Below, one piece after another: positions 20,296-31,023 of a stretch of DNA of 47,050 nucleotides (within the stretch, counting starts at the first letter, position 1; every line of letters begins with the position of its first letter). The stretch is from the NCBI RefSeq assembly GCF_000411475.1, contig NZ_KE150465.1:7501-54550 (forward strand), given 5' to 3'. Origin of the DNA: Streptococcus sp. HPH0090 (GTDB lineage Bacteria > Bacillota > Bacilli > Lactobacillales > Streptococcaceae). The notes under the pieces were generated by a model, which was not told the origin of the DNA, did not search any database, and was given only the letters and a program-made list of their open reading frames with translations. The translations under genes were made by a program, and so were the position numbers.

Positions 20296-20988
20296 CTATA
20301 GTTTCTCAAGATTTGGAACTACACCTAGTAGTGACAATTGCATCACTTCTTCAATGTCTTCTGGGCGCTTTACTCGGTCATCCAACAATTCAACCAATAG
20401 GATGACCAGAATCACTAGTCCTGTGACTACGATAACACTCATCATTGCATTGCGACGGATATTTGGTGAAGACGGAGAAGTAGCTGGTCTCGCTTCATCT
20501 AAGGTCGTTACGTCCGAAACACGTGTAATAGAAATGATTTTTTGGGCAGCAACTTCTCTAAGTGCATTTGCAATACGACTCGCTTCCTCAGGATTGCCAT
20601 CTCGAACTGAGATAGATACGATACGAGTGTCTGTAGGTACAGTCACTGAAACTTTTTTCCCAAGAGTTTTCGCATCCATCGTTAACTTTTGGTCTGTTAC
20701 CACTTTTTCAAGTACATCTTGTGAGAGAATAATCTCACGATAGTCTTTTACTAGAGATGCACCTGCCTGCAAATCTTGGTTACTCAAACCAGGCTTGTCG
20801 GTTTGGTTACGATTAACAACATAGATGCGTGTCGTGCTCGTGTATTGAGGCTTGATCACAAACGAGCTATAAGCAAAGGAAACCACTCCCGCAACAAGAG
20901 ACGCTAACACGATGATCCATTTGCGTTTCCATAGTACTTTTACTAATTGCAGTACATCAATTTCAATTTTTTCTTGTTCTTTCATCAT
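20296..20988 (-). CDS. wzd: Capsule chain-length regulator Wzd (CpsC)
   Basis: Wzz-type membrane adaptor of the tyrosine kinase. The 230-residue protein has two transmembrane segments, about residues 30-50 ([19 protein letters not shown]) and 178-198 ([20 protein letters not shown]). An extracellular domain lies between, and a proline-containing stretch ([11 protein letters not shown]) precedes the second. It partners Wze. It follows wzh by five bases. Confidence 0.95.
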   Translation of the reverse strand: MMKEQEKIEIDVLQLVKVLWKRKWIIVLASLVAGVVSFAYSSFVIKPQYTSTTRIYVVNRNQTDKPGLSNQDLQAGASLVKDYREIILSQDVLEKVVTDQKLTMDAKTLGKKVSVTVPTDTRIVSISVRDGNPEEASRIANALREVAAQKIISITRVSDVTTLDEARPATSPSSPNIRRNAMMSVIVVTGLVILVILLVELLDDRVKRPEDIEEVMQLSLLGVVPNLEKL

Positions 20989-20993
20989 TTCTC

Positions 20994-21725
20994 CTAGATT
21001 AGTTGGTCATTTATGATTTTCGAAGGATTTGTTTTAAAAAGTTCTCGAGCTTTTTCTGTTCCATATTTTTTAGTAATGAGTTCGTAAGCTTCTCTCATAT
21101 ATGGCGGGCGATTATCTAGATTATGCATGTCGCTAGCCACGATATGAACCAAGTCTTTGTCCAAAAAATACTTAGCCCGTTTTTTCATGAACTTATAGGT
21201 ATCTCCAAAAAGTCGAGGCTTCAAAACACTAGAACTGTTTATCTGAGTATAGCAACCCATATTGATGAGATCTCTCACTTTTTTCTCATCATTTTCTAAA
21301 GCGTGGTAGCGCTCAATATGAGCAATCACAGGCGTAATCCCCAACATGAGAACCTTGGACAAGGCACTATGAATATCTCGGTAAGGAGTATTCATACTAA
21401 ACTCGATCAAGGCATAGCGTGTTCCATTTAGCTTGGGAATCATATCCTTTTCAAGTTTTTCTAACGCATCACTTGAGAAATAAATCTCTGCCCCATATAC
21501 TACTGTTAAATCTGGAGCGATTTCTTGTGCTAACTGTTTTACTTCACTAAAATTTGTCGCAATTTTTTCTTCAGGTGTTTCAAACATCCCTTTTCGACGA
21601 TGAGAGGTTGAAACAATCGTCCGAACACCCTGAGCGTAGGCTTCTTCTAGAAGTGCCTTGCTCTCAGCTCTATTTTTAGGACCATCGTCGACATCAAAAA
21701 CTATATGTGAATGGATGTCAATCAT
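20994..21725 (-). CDS. wzh: Manganese-dependent tyrosine phosphatase Wzh (CpsB)
   Basis: PHP-fold phosphotyrosine phosphatase acting on Wze. The 243-residue length and the motifs [15 protein letters not shown] (residues 2-16), [26 protein letters not shown] and HIVASDMHN supply the metal-binding His and Asp residues expected. Its start is two bases after the wzg stop, consistent with coupling. Confidence 0.96.
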   Translation of the reverse strand: MIDIHSHIVFDVDDGPKNRAESKALLEEAYAQGVRTIVSTSHRRKGMFETPEEKIATNFSEVKQLAQEIAPDLTVVYGAEIYFSSDALEKLEKDMIPKLNGTRYALIEFSMNTPYRDIHSALSKVLMLGITPVIAHIERYHALENDEKKVRDLINMGCYTQINSSSVLKPRLFGDTYKFMKKRAKYFLDKDLVHIVASDMHNLDNRPPYMREAYELITKKYGTEKARELFKTNPSKIINDQLI

Positions 21726-21726
21726 T

Positions 21727-23175
21727 TTATTTTCCTTCCATGGTATCTTTAATAGCCGCCTTAACGGTTTCTAAGCTTGTTGGATCAATTTCTAGCATGT
21801 AGAGATTGCTATCTGGCATAGCGTAAGACGGAAGGTCCATACGACCAGTACCTTTCAAATCTTGATTGGTAACGGTATATTTACCACCACTAGCCAACTG
21901 TGTATTAACAAGGCTAACCATTGTTTCTGGTGGCATGTTGGTCTGGACTGAATCTTGCAAACTTTGAATAATGCTGTCGTAGTTTTTCAAAGCTTCAGTC
22001 GACGTCAATTTTTGAATAATTGCTGTAATAACTTTTTGTTGGTTACGACCGCGGTCTCCATCACCATTTGTCAAAGAGTAGCGTTCACGGACAAAACCTA
22101 AAGCTAATTCTGAATCCAAATGGATATTCCCAGCTGGGTAAAATTTACCATTTGTATGCGCCGTAAATTCTTGGTCATTATAAACATCAACACCACCAAG
22201 AAGGTCAATCAATTTCAAGAAAGAAGTGAAATTAAGACGAACATAGTAATTCAAGTCAATGCCATAGAGGTTTTCTAAGGTATGGATAGAAGCATCCACA
22301 CCATAAATACCGGCATGCGTCAACTTATCTTTTTGGTTATTTCCACCATCTGCAATCGGCACATAAGCATCACGCGGAGTTGTTGTCAAGAGAATTTTCT
22401 TGGTATCTTGATTGACTGTCATGATGATATTGACATCTGAGCGTGAAACAGAACTGATAGGACCATAAGTATCAATTCCGCTGATATAGACATTAAACGA
22501 ATTTCCTGTAGCTACCTTTGGTGCTTCCACTTTCTTATTGAACTCTTTAGTGTAGATTTTCTTGATTTTTTTAGCATGATCAGGATATTCTTGCTCAATC
22601 AAATTTTCAAAAACACTATTCAAGACAATCGCTTTGGTGTCGCCATCTAACAAACTCTTATAGGCAGCCAAGTAAGAAGAACTTTCTTCTACCGTTAAGT
22701 CTTTGCTTTGAGTTGTTTTAATGTCATCCATCAATTTTTGAATATTCTCAGCATCTGAACCTGTTGGAGCAGTTACACTTGATAGTTCTGAAACATTGTT
22801 AATCTCACTATCTGCAAGAACCGCAACGCTCATCGTGTAGCTTGAGTAGTTTGAACTTGCGTTAAATTGATTTGCAAGACCCACAAATCGTTGAACAGCA
22901 ACCAAAACCACCGAACTACATAATACTGAAACAAGTAGCACTATCAAAGTGAAAACTTTTGCTTTTCTTTTGACTATTAAGAATAGGGACAGCAAAGCCA
23001 CAAGGATAAGAACTGCTGACAGGATAATATTGAGATAGTTTACGGCTAAAATCTGATATCTAAAAATCAAAAATACTAAAAAAACAGCTAAAACAACGTA
23101 GATTAACAATAAACCTACGTTTAAACTTTGCTGAAATTTATTGGTTTTACTTTTTCTTACTCGTCTACTTTTCAT
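21727..23175 (-). CDS. wzg: LytR-Cps2A-Psr family protein Wzg (CpsA)
   Basis: First gene of the polysaccharide operon. LCP proteins attach undecaprenyl-linked polymer to peptidoglycan outside the membrane. There are three hydrophobic segments in the first 100 residues, an accessory domain with [11 protein letters not shown], and the LCP core with [40 protein letters not shown] and [18 protein letters not shown], whose Arg/Asp residues bind pyrophosphate. I chose the ATG at 23175 (MKSRRVRK, 482 residues), with AGAGG six bases upstream, over the ATG at 23190. Confidence 0.95.
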   Translation of the reverse strand: MKSRRVRKSKTNKFQQSLNVGLLLIYVVLAVFLVFLIFRYQILAVNYLNIILSAVLILVALLSLFLIVKRKAKVFTLIVLLVSVLCSSVVLVAVQRFVGLANQFNASSNYSSYTMSVAVLADSEINNVSELSSVTAPTGSDAENIQKLMDDIKTTQSKDLTVEESSSYLAAYKSLLDGDTKAIVLNSVFENLIEQEYPDHAKKIKKIYTKEFNKKVEAPKVATGNSFNVYISGIDTYGPISSVSRSDVNIIMTVNQDTKKILLTTTPRDAYVPIADGGNNQKDKLTHAGIYGVDASIHTLENLYGIDLNYYVRLNFTSFLKLIDLLGGVDVYNDQEFTAHTNGKFYPAGNIHLDSELALGFVRERYSLTNGDGDRGRNQQKVITAIIQKLTSTEALKNYDSIIQSLQDSVQTNMPPETMVSLVNTQLASGGKYTVTNQDLKGTGRMDLPSYAMPDSNLYMLEIDPTSLETVKAAIKDTMEGK

Positions 23176-23204
23176 GGCATACCTCTGCATATTAATTTAA
23201 TTTA

Positions 23205-23213
23205 ATTATATCA
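23205..23213 (-). promoter_or_regulatory. Extended -10 promoter of the capsule operon
   Basis: The minus strand reads TGATATAAT, about 30 bases before the wzg start. No consensus -35 lies at 16-18 bases. It is the only good promoter between the ali terminator and wzg and should drive the whole operon. Confidence 0.6.
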
Positions 23214-23246
23214 TAAACTACCCTCCAAGGCTATCTATATTCGCCA

Positions 23247-23260
23247 AGGAAGCGCTTACT
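23247..23260 (-). promoter_or_regulatory. cre-like (CcpA) site upstream of the capsule promoter
   Basis: AGTAAGCGCTTCCT on the minus strand matches the cre pattern TGNAANCGNWWNCA except at the two outermost positions. It lies about 35 bases upstream of the -10 hexamer. Catabolite control of capsule is known in pneumococcus; the site itself is only a sequence match. Confidence 0.4.
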
Positions 23261-23336
23261 TTAAAAGATGTATTTATTGCATACATCTTTATCTTTGTTT
23301 TTATCAACTTTAATGTTTTTAAAAAACAACTAAAAT

Positions 23337-23366
23337 AAAAATAGAGCTTTTATAAGCTCTATTTTT
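23337..23366 (-). terminator. Terminator of the ali genes
   Basis: On the minus strand AAATAGAGCTT-AT-AAAAGCTCTATTT is followed by TTTATTTT, just after the stop of the second ali gene. It isolates the lipoprotein genes from the capsule promoter. Confidence 0.85.
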
Positions 23367-23368
23367 TA

Positions 23369-25327
23369 CTATTTAACGTGACTTTCATATTCTTTTTGGC
23401 TCTTTTCGACAGAATTTTTACGTTCCTGTTCCCATTTAGCCTTCGCTTCAGCAAATTGAGAGCTTGTAACGACATCTGTCTGCAATCTCATGTACTTGTA
23501 GTTACTTCCAGTTCCTTTGATACCAACTAGTGAGTAAGCACGTGTAAATGGTGTCACACGTGTCACTGAAGCACCACCACCATTTGATACAACTGGGATT
23601 AGAAGGGAACTATCAATCAACCAAGCTTGTGCATCTGCATAGTTTTCATAGCGCTTAGCTACATCTGTATTTTCTGCATCTGCTGTTTTTAATTTTTGAG
23701 TAAATTGGTCCAAATCTAGACTAGTAATCTTATTTGCATCCTTGCTTGGATCAAGTCCCAAAATCTTGAGATAGAATCCATCTTCAGAATTGAAAGGATT
23801 GAGGTAGGTTGAAGGATCTTGGTAGTCAGCTGACCATCCATCCAAATTCAAATCATAGTCATGATCTGCTGGAGTTGGCGCTTGAGCTGTTGCATTTGTA
23901 TAATCATCTGTCGATAATTGAATAACATCAACCACTACATTTTCAGAACCAAGTGTTGATTCGATTGATTGCTTGATTGAGTTTGTACCTGAAAGCAAAG
24001 TCTTGTTAACCTGGTCCACAGGCAAGTCCAAATGAATTGGGAAGCTCACACCTTGGGCTTCTAATTCTTTTTTAGCTTCAGCAAACTTAGCTTGCGCTTT
24101 TTCTTTGTTGAAATAACCATCTTGAGCATCTTCAAGATTCATATTTGACCATTGTGTGCCATAGTTGACTAATTTTGAAGCAATTGTTTCACCAAAAGTC
24201 TTGTCTCCGACTTGTACGAAAGTTGGTGGCACAAGTGTGTTACGGAGGGTATTTTTCGCTGCTTCTTCACCGTTTGATTGTGCTGAGTAGGCAGTACGAT
24301 CGATGGCGAAGTTGATTGCCTGACGGAAGTTTTTATTTAAAACTGCAGCTTGAGTTGCTTGTTTTTGCTCATCACTTGTTTTTGCAGTATGGTTATAAGC
24401 ACCGCGGTTGACGTTAAAGTTATAGTACCAAGATGTCGCATCTTGCAAGCTATAAACGATATTGTCCTTGTATTTTTCCTTGGTCTTAGCGAAGTTTGAG
24501 CTGTTTGGATAAACACCTGCAGATGAATAAGCACCACTTTCAAAGTTACGGATTGTCAAGTCTTGGTCTGAACCGTCAAAGTAGGCCAATTTTACCTTTT
24601 CTATCGTTACTTTTTCTTGATCATAGTAATGTGGATTTTTCACATACTCGATAGATGATTTAGATGTGAAATCTTTTAACAAATATGGTCCACTATAAAG
24701 GATGCTATCAGGTTTCAAAGTTCCGAAGTCTTTTCCTTTAGAAGCTAGGAATTCTTCATTTACAGGGAACAAAATACTGTTAGTCGTCTTTGAGTTCCAG
24801 AATGGCTCTGGACGTGTCAAAGTATACTCGACTGTGTAATCATCTAAGGCTTTCACACCAACATTTGAAAAGTCTGTATTAGCACCTGTTACATAATCAT
24901 CCAAACCCTTAATAGAGTTTTGAATCAAATCCAGGGCCTGACCCTTGTTATCAGCAGCGTACTTGATACCAGTTACAAAGTCTTGCGCTTTAACAGGAGC
25001 ATACTCTTCTCCATCTGAAGTATACCACTTAGCATCTTCACGGAGTTTGTAGGTATAAGTTAAACCGTCTTTAGAAACACTCCACTCTTTTGCAAGGGAA
25101 GGAATGAGGTTCCCGTAGTTATCATTTTCAAGCAAACCATCTACCAAGTTGGTTACAATGGCAGTGTTGTCACCAGCGTAATCCAAGAGATAGTTAAAGG
25201 TTGTCGGATCTGCACCAAAGGTAGACGAGTATGTCTTGCCGTCTGATGCTGACTGGCCACAGGCTGTCAATAGGACCACAGCAGCAAGCGTCAACCCCGC
25301 TCCAATCAAACGTTTTTTAAGCTTCAT
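23369..25327 (-). CDS. Oligopeptide ABC transporter substrate-binding lipoprotein (Ali/AmiA family), second copy
   Basis: Solute-binding lipoprotein of the SBP_bac_5 type, 652 residues, feeding peptides to the shared Ami permease. Its signal peptide ends in the lipobox LLTAC with Cys23. Family motifs include LLENDNYGNLIPSLAKEWSVS and NFRQAINFAIDRTAY. It is clearly homologous to its upstream neighbour over its whole length. Position between dexB and wzg resembles the AliB-like ORF2 (aliD) seen in non-encapsulated pneumococci and S. mitis; assignment to aliD is tentative. It has its own ribosome site (AAGGAG) and probably its own promoter in the 157-base gap. Confidence 0.93.
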   Translation of the reverse strand: MKLKKRLIGAGLTLAAVVLLTACGQSASDGKTYSSTFGADPTTFNYLLDYAGDNTAIVTNLVDGLLENDNYGNLIPSLAKEWSVSKDGLTYTYKLREDAKWYTSDGEEYAPVKAQDFVTGIKYAADNKGQALDLIQNSIKGLDDYVTGANTDFSNVGVKALDDYTVEYTLTRPEPFWNSKTTNSILFPVNEEFLASKGKDFGTLKPDSILYSGPYLLKDFTSKSSIEYVKNPHYYDQEKVTIEKVKLAYFDGSDQDLTIRNFESGAYSSAGVYPNSSNFAKTKEKYKDNIVYSLQDATSWYYNFNVNRGAYNHTAKTSDEQKQATQAAVLNKNFRQAINFAIDRTAYSAQSNGEEAAKNTLRNTLVPPTFVQVGDKTFGETIASKLVNYGTQWSNMNLEDAQDGYFNKEKAQAKFAEAKKELEAQGVSFPIHLDLPVDQVNKTLLSGTNSIKQSIESTLGSENVVVDVIQLSTDDYTNATAQAPTPADHDYDLNLDGWSADYQDPSTYLNPFNSEDGFYLKILGLDPSKDANKITSLDLDQFTQKLKTADAENTDVAKRYENYADAQAWLIDSSLLIPVVSNGGGASVTRVTPFTRAYSLVGIKGTGSNYKYMRLQTDVVTSSQFAEAKAKWEQERKNSVEKSQKEYESHVK

Positions 25328-25437
25328 GTTTCATTTCTCCTTGTATGTTAGGTTTTATGACATATAACTATATTATCAAATTTTAGCCTAAAAGTAAAGT
25401 TATATACTATTCGACCTCTTAATTGCAATCGAAAAAA

Positions 25438-25470
25438 GAAAGAAATCCTGCTAAAAACAAGATTTCTTTA
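25438..25470 (-). terminator. Terminator of the first ali gene
   Basis: On the minus strand AAGAAATCTTG-TTTTTAG-CAGGATTTCTT (11-bp stem with one G-T pair) is followed by TCTTTTTTC. It ends the first ali transcript before the second gene. Confidence 0.85.
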
Positions 25471-25484
25471 TGGGTAGTCAAAAA

Positions 25485-27452
25485 TTATTTAACATGATTA
25501 GCTAGCTCTTTTTGGTATTTGGCATTTGTTTCGATTTTTTCTTTTTGCCATTTCTTGAGAGCTTCTTCGTATTCTTTAGCAGTTACAATATCATTTTGCA
25601 ATTCTAAGCCTTTGAATACAAATGGATCTCCCTTGATACCAACTTGAGAGTAAGCTTTTGTGAATGGCACTGTACGACTAACTGTCGGAGAACCACCTGA
25701 AGAAGCTACAGGGATAAGAAGTGAGCTATCTGATACCCAAGCCTGTGCTTTAGCATATTTTTCATAGCGTTTGTTGAGGTCGCTCGTTTCTGATGCTGCA
25801 TCATCCAAGAGTTTCTTGTACTCATCAAGTCCAACTTGAGCCATGATTTCTGGATCTTTACCTTTTGTAATACCCAAGTGTTTAAGGGCAGAACCCTTCT
25901 TAGCATCTAAGATATTGAGGTAGGTTGCTGGGTCTTGATAGTCCGGCCCCCATCCAGTTCCATTCAAGTCATAGTCTTTTTGAGAAGGCACTTTGGCTTG
26001 AGATGTGATACTCATTTTCTCATTGTCAGTCATTTGAAGTACATCGATAACAACATTTTCACTTCCAAGTGCTGCTTCGACAGACTGTTTGAGAGAGTTG
26101 GTTTGTTGCACAGCAATAACATCTGTCTGTTCAACAGGAATATCCAAATGAATAGGGAAGGTTACACCTTTGGCTTGCAATTCTGTTTTTGCTTTTTCAA
26201 AGGCGGCCTTTGCTTTTGTTGGATTGTAAATAGTATCCTTACCATCTGTCAAAGCAACATCTTTCCATTGATCTCCGTATGTTACCAATTGTTCTTGCGC
26301 CAATTCACCGAAGGTCTTTTCACCGACCTGTACATAGTCATAAGGCACAAGGCTAGTACGGATAATCTTGTCTGCACCTTCTTCACCATTCATCTGTGCA
26401 GAGTAGGCATGACGGTCTAGAGCAAAGTTGATTGCCTGGCGGAAGTTTTTGTTGAGAAGCGCTTCTTTTGTAGAAGTCTTTTGTGCTTCATCTGTCTTTG
26501 CTGTTTTATTGTAAGACTGACGATTCACGTTGAAAGTAAAGTAATAGCTGGTCGCTTCTTGCGGACTATAGACAATCTTATCCCCGTATTCTTGCTTAGT
26601 TGAATCAAAGTTTGAACTTGTTGGGAAGAGACGAGCTGTTGTATAAGCTCCTGATGAGAAACTACGAATCAATGATTCTTGGTCAGATCCATCGTAGAAA
26701 GTAAGTTTGATGTGGTCAATCTTAACATTGTCTTTATCCCAATAATTTGGATTTTTTTCGTACTCGATCACTGATTTTGAAGTGAAGTTCTTCAAAATAT
26801 ATGGTCCATTATAGAGAATACCTGAAGGTGTTGCTGCACCATAATCTTTACCTTGAGAATTCAGAAATTCTTCATTAACTGGGAGCATAGTCGCTGTTGT
26901 TACCTTAGAATTCCAGAAACTTTCTGGTTGGTTCAAGGTGTATTGAACAGTGTAGTCGTCAATTGCTTTAACTCCAACTGTTGAGAAGTCATTGCTTTCA
27001 CCACTGACATATTCTGCTAAACCTTTGATAGAATCTTGGATCAAACTTAAGCCATCTGACTTACCATCAGCAGCATGTTTCAAACCAGTCACAAAGTCTT
27101 GAGCCTTGACCTCGGCGTACTCTTCACCTTCAGAAGTATACCATTTGACACCTTTACGTAGTTTGTAAGTATAGGTCAAACCGTCTTGTGAAACCGACCA
27201 GTCTTCAGCAAGAGATGGAATCAAGTTTCCGTATTTGTCATTTTCCAAGAGTCCGTCGACCAAGTTAGCAATGACGTCCGATGTTGAACTTTTACTAGTA
27301 ACGCTATAGTCCAATGTTGATGGATCGATGGCATATACGTATGAAAATGTTGTAGGAGCATCTGCTTTTTTCTCTGTCTTTCCACAAGCCGCTAAAAGAA
27401 GAGCTGCACTCATCGTTATCCCTGCTACTGCGAGCAACTTTTTCGATTTCAT
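25485..27452 (-). CDS. Oligopeptide ABC transporter substrate-binding lipoprotein (Ali/AmiA family), first copy
   Basis: A 655-residue peptide-binding lipoprotein with lipobox LLAAC and Cys23. It shares the blocks LLENDKYGNLIPSLAEDWSVS and LNKNFRQAINFALDRHAY with the second copy. No permease genes are nearby, which is typical of Ali proteins that use AmiCDEF encoded elsewhere. It corresponds in position to the AliB-like ORF1 (aliC) next to dexB; that name is tentative. It has its own promoter (TATAAT at 27490-27485) and terminator. Related proteins bind peptides from neighbouring bacteria and alter competence or colonisation. Confidence 0.93.
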   Translation of the reverse strand: MKSKKLLAVAGITMSAALLLAACGKTEKKADAPTTFSYVYAIDPSTLDYSVTSKSSTSDVIANLVDGLLENDKYGNLIPSLAEDWSVSQDGLTYTYKLRKGVKWYTSEGEEYAEVKAQDFVTGLKHAADGKSDGLSLIQDSIKGLAEYVSGESNDFSTVGVKAIDDYTVQYTLNQPESFWNSKVTTATMLPVNEEFLNSQGKDYGAATPSGILYNGPYILKNFTSKSVIEYEKNPNYWDKDNVKIDHIKLTFYDGSDQESLIRSFSSGAYTTARLFPTSSNFDSTKQEYGDKIVYSPQEATSYYFTFNVNRQSYNKTAKTDEAQKTSTKEALLNKNFRQAINFALDRHAYSAQMNGEEGADKIIRTSLVPYDYVQVGEKTFGELAQEQLVTYGDQWKDVALTDGKDTIYNPTKAKAAFEKAKTELQAKGVTFPIHLDIPVEQTDVIAVQQTNSLKQSVEAALGSENVVIDVLQMTDNEKMSITSQAKVPSQKDYDLNGTGWGPDYQDPATYLNILDAKKGSALKHLGITKGKDPEIMAQVGLDEYKKLLDDAASETSDLNKRYEKYAKAQAWVSDSSLLIPVASSGGSPTVSRTVPFTKAYSQVGIKGDPFVFKGLELQNDIVTAKEYEEALKKWQKEKIETNAKYQKELANHVK

Positions 27453-27484
27453 CGGTATTCTCCTTTAAAATACTATTTTTCACC

Positions 27485-27512
27485 ATTATACCCTATTTTT
27501 ATATAAAAGCAA
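27485..27512 (-). promoter_or_regulatory. Promoter of the first ali gene
   Basis: Minus strand TTGCTT at 27512-27507, a 16-base spacer, then TATAAT at 27490-27485, ahead of an AAAGGAG ribosome site and the ATG at 27452. Confidence 0.65.
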
Positions 27513-27587
27513 GAGGTTTCATGGAATTTTTTCAGAAAATTCAAACTAATATTTTTTAAAGAAATTTCTACACTTATTTTAGAAAAA

Positions 27588-27613
27588 ACTCAAGCATCTT
27601 AGATACTTGAGTT
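27588..27613 (-). terminator. Terminator of dexB
   Basis: On the minus strand AACTCAAGTATCTAAGATGC-TTGAGTT forms a strong hairpin followed by TTTTCT, 9 bases after the dexB stop. A T-run also flanks it on the plus strand. Confidence 0.88.
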
Positions 27614-27621
27614 TTTTAGGT

Positions 27622-29256
<1,635 letters not shown>

Positions 29257-29263
29257 TTACTCC

Positions 29264-29292
29264 ATCATAGACTTTTTTTATCATTTATGCAA
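29264..29292 (-). promoter_or_regulatory. Promoter of dexB
   Basis: Minus strand TTGCAT at 29292-29287, a 17-base spacer, then TATGAT at 29269-29264, about 30 bases before the start codon. The -35 is the end of a cre box. Confidence 0.65.
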
Positions 29293-29302
29293 GCGTTTGC
29301 GT
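29287..29302 (-). promoter_or_regulatory. cre box (CcpA operator) on the dexB -35
   Basis: ACGCAAACGCTTGCAT on the minus strand matches the catabolite-responsive-element pattern with at most one mismatch and is nearly palindromic. It overlaps the -35 hexamer, a position at which CcpA binding represses. It could also affect the divergent DUF1846 promoter. Confidence 0.65.
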
Positions 29303-29381
29303 TATCTTTTTTCTTACTTTTATTACTCTGTAGTTTCTTATCTTCTATTTTTTTTATATAATAGAAAATAGAGGTAAAAAA

Positions 29382-30866
29382 ATGAAAAAACAAGCTTTTA
29401 GTTCTGAAAAATATCTAAATTTACAACGCGACCATATTTTGGAGCGTATTAACCAGTTTGACGGCAAACTCTACTTGGAGTTTGGAGGCAAGATGTTGGA
29501 GGACTTCCACGCTGCCCGTGTACTTCCTGGATATGAGCCAGATAACAAAATCAAACTCTTGCAAGAGTTGAAAGAACAAGTCGAGGTTGTTATTGCCATT
29601 AACGCTAGCAATATCGAGCACTCAAAAGCTCGTGGTGACTTGGGTATTTCTTACGACCAAGAAGTGCTTCGTTTGATTGACAAATTCAACGAACTTGGTA
29701 TCTTTGTCGGCTCTGTCGTTATCACACAATACGCCGGTCAACCTGCTGCAGATACCTTCCGTAATCAATTAGCTAAAAATGGGATCGACTCTTATCTCCA
29801 TTACCCAATCAAGGGTTATCCGACAGATATGGACCATATCATCTCTCCTGAAGGTATGGGGAAAAACGACTATATCAAAACGAGTCGCAATTTAATTGTC
29901 GTGACTGCTCCTGGACCTGGATCAGGTAAGTTGGCAACTTGTATGTCCAACATGTACCACGACCAACTGAATGGTATCAAATCTGGTTATGCTAAGTTTG
30001 AAACCTTCCCAGTTTGGAATCTCCCTCTCCATCATCCAGTTAACCTGGCTTATGAGGCTGCTACAGCAGACCTTGATGATGTCAACATGATTGACCCATT
30101 CCATCTCCAAACTTACGGAGAAACTACAGTCAACTACAATCGTGATATCGAGATTTTCCCTGTTCTCAAGCGTATGCTCGAACGTATCTTGGGTGAATCT
30201 CCTTATGCATCTCCAACTGACATGGGTGTAAATATGGTTGGTTTTGCAATCACTGATAACGATGCTGCAATTGAAGCATCAAAACAAGAGATTATCCGTC
30301 GCTACTACCAAACAGTTCTCGACTTCAAGGCTGAAAAAGTTGCTGAGTCTGCTGTCAAGAAAATCGAACTTCTCATGAATGATCTCGGCATTACGCCAGC
30401 TGACCGTAAGGTTGCTGTTGCTGCTCGACAAAAAGCTGAAGAAACCGATGGACCTGCTCTAGCACTTGAGTTACCTTCTGGTGAAATCGTCACTGGTAAG
30501 AATTCAGAACTCTTTGGTCCGACAGCTGCTGCCGTGATCAATGCTATCAAGAAATCAGCGAACATCGATGCCGAAACCAAGTTAATTGAACCCGAAGTGG
30601 TAAAACCAATCCAAGGTTTGAAAATCAATCACTTAGGTAGTCGCAATCCACGTCTTCATTCTAATGAGATTCTTATCGCTCTTGCAATCACAGCTATGCA
30701 GAATCCTGATGCAGACCGCGCTATGAAAGAACTCGGAAATCTCAAAGGTAGCGAAGCTCATTCTACGATTATCTTAACAGATGAAGACAAGAATGTTCTC
30801 CGTAAATTAGGAATTAACGTAACCTTTGATCCCTACTACCAATACGATCGTTTATATCGTAAGTAG
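29382..30866 (+). CDS. DUF1846 family protein (UPF0371)
   Basis: A 494-residue conserved protein with the family blocks [21 protein letters not shown] near the N-terminus, [16 protein letters not shown] in the middle and [19 protein letters not shown] toward the end. The glycine-rich APGPGSGK segment suggests nucleotide binding, but no activity is established. Divergent from dexB, with TATAAT at 29357-29362 and a GAGG ribosome site. The same neighbour of dexB occurs in pneumococcus, which supports synteny there. Confidence 0.9.
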   Translation: MKKQAFSSEKYLNLQRDHILERINQFDGKLYLEFGGKMLEDFHAARVLPGYEPDNKIKLLQELKEQVEVVIAINASNIEHSKARGDLGISYDQEVLRLIDKFNELGIFVGSVVITQYAGQPAADTFRNQLAKNGIDSYLHYPIKGYPTDMDHIISPEGMGKNDYIKTSRNLIVVTAPGPGSGKLATCMSNMYHDQLNGIKSGYAKFETFPVWNLPLHHPVNLAYEAATADLDDVNMIDPFHLQTYGETTVNYNRDIEIFPVLKRMLERILGESPYASPTDMGVNMVGFAITDNDAAIEASKQEIIRRYYQTVLDFKAEKVAESAVKKIELLMNDLGITPADRKVAVAARQKAEETDGPALALELPSGEIVTGKNSELFGPTAAAVINAIKKSANIDAETKLIEPEVVKPIQGLKINHLGSRNPRLHSNEILIALAITAMQNPDADRAMKELGNLKGSEAHSTIILTDEDKNVLRKLGINVTFDPYYQYDRLYRK

Positions 30867-30898
30867 ATTGAAGACTAGTAGAAACTTCTTACCAAGTA

Positions 30899-30950
30899 TC
30901 ACCCCTCTTCGATAGATTTCAAATCTCTCTTAAGGGGTGACTTTATTTTA
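30899..30950 (+). terminator. Probable terminator after the DUF1846 gene
   Basis: An outer stem TCACCCCT / AGGGGTGA (30900-30907, 30933-30940) encloses a second hairpin AGATTT-AAATCT and is followed by CTTTATTTTA. The T-run is interrupted, so termination may be partial. Confidence 0.6.
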
Positions 30951-31023
30951 TATAAGAACTCTGGCAATCTACGATTATCTTTTTTTCTAATTATTCTAAC
31001 ATTACTTAGGGAGTTTATTTATA

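Noticed and set aside
20240..20743. Plus-strand frame of 167 codons opposite wzd
   Set aside because: Antisense to intact wzd and the start of wze; composition is Ser/Thr-rich shadow and there is no promoter or ribosome site.
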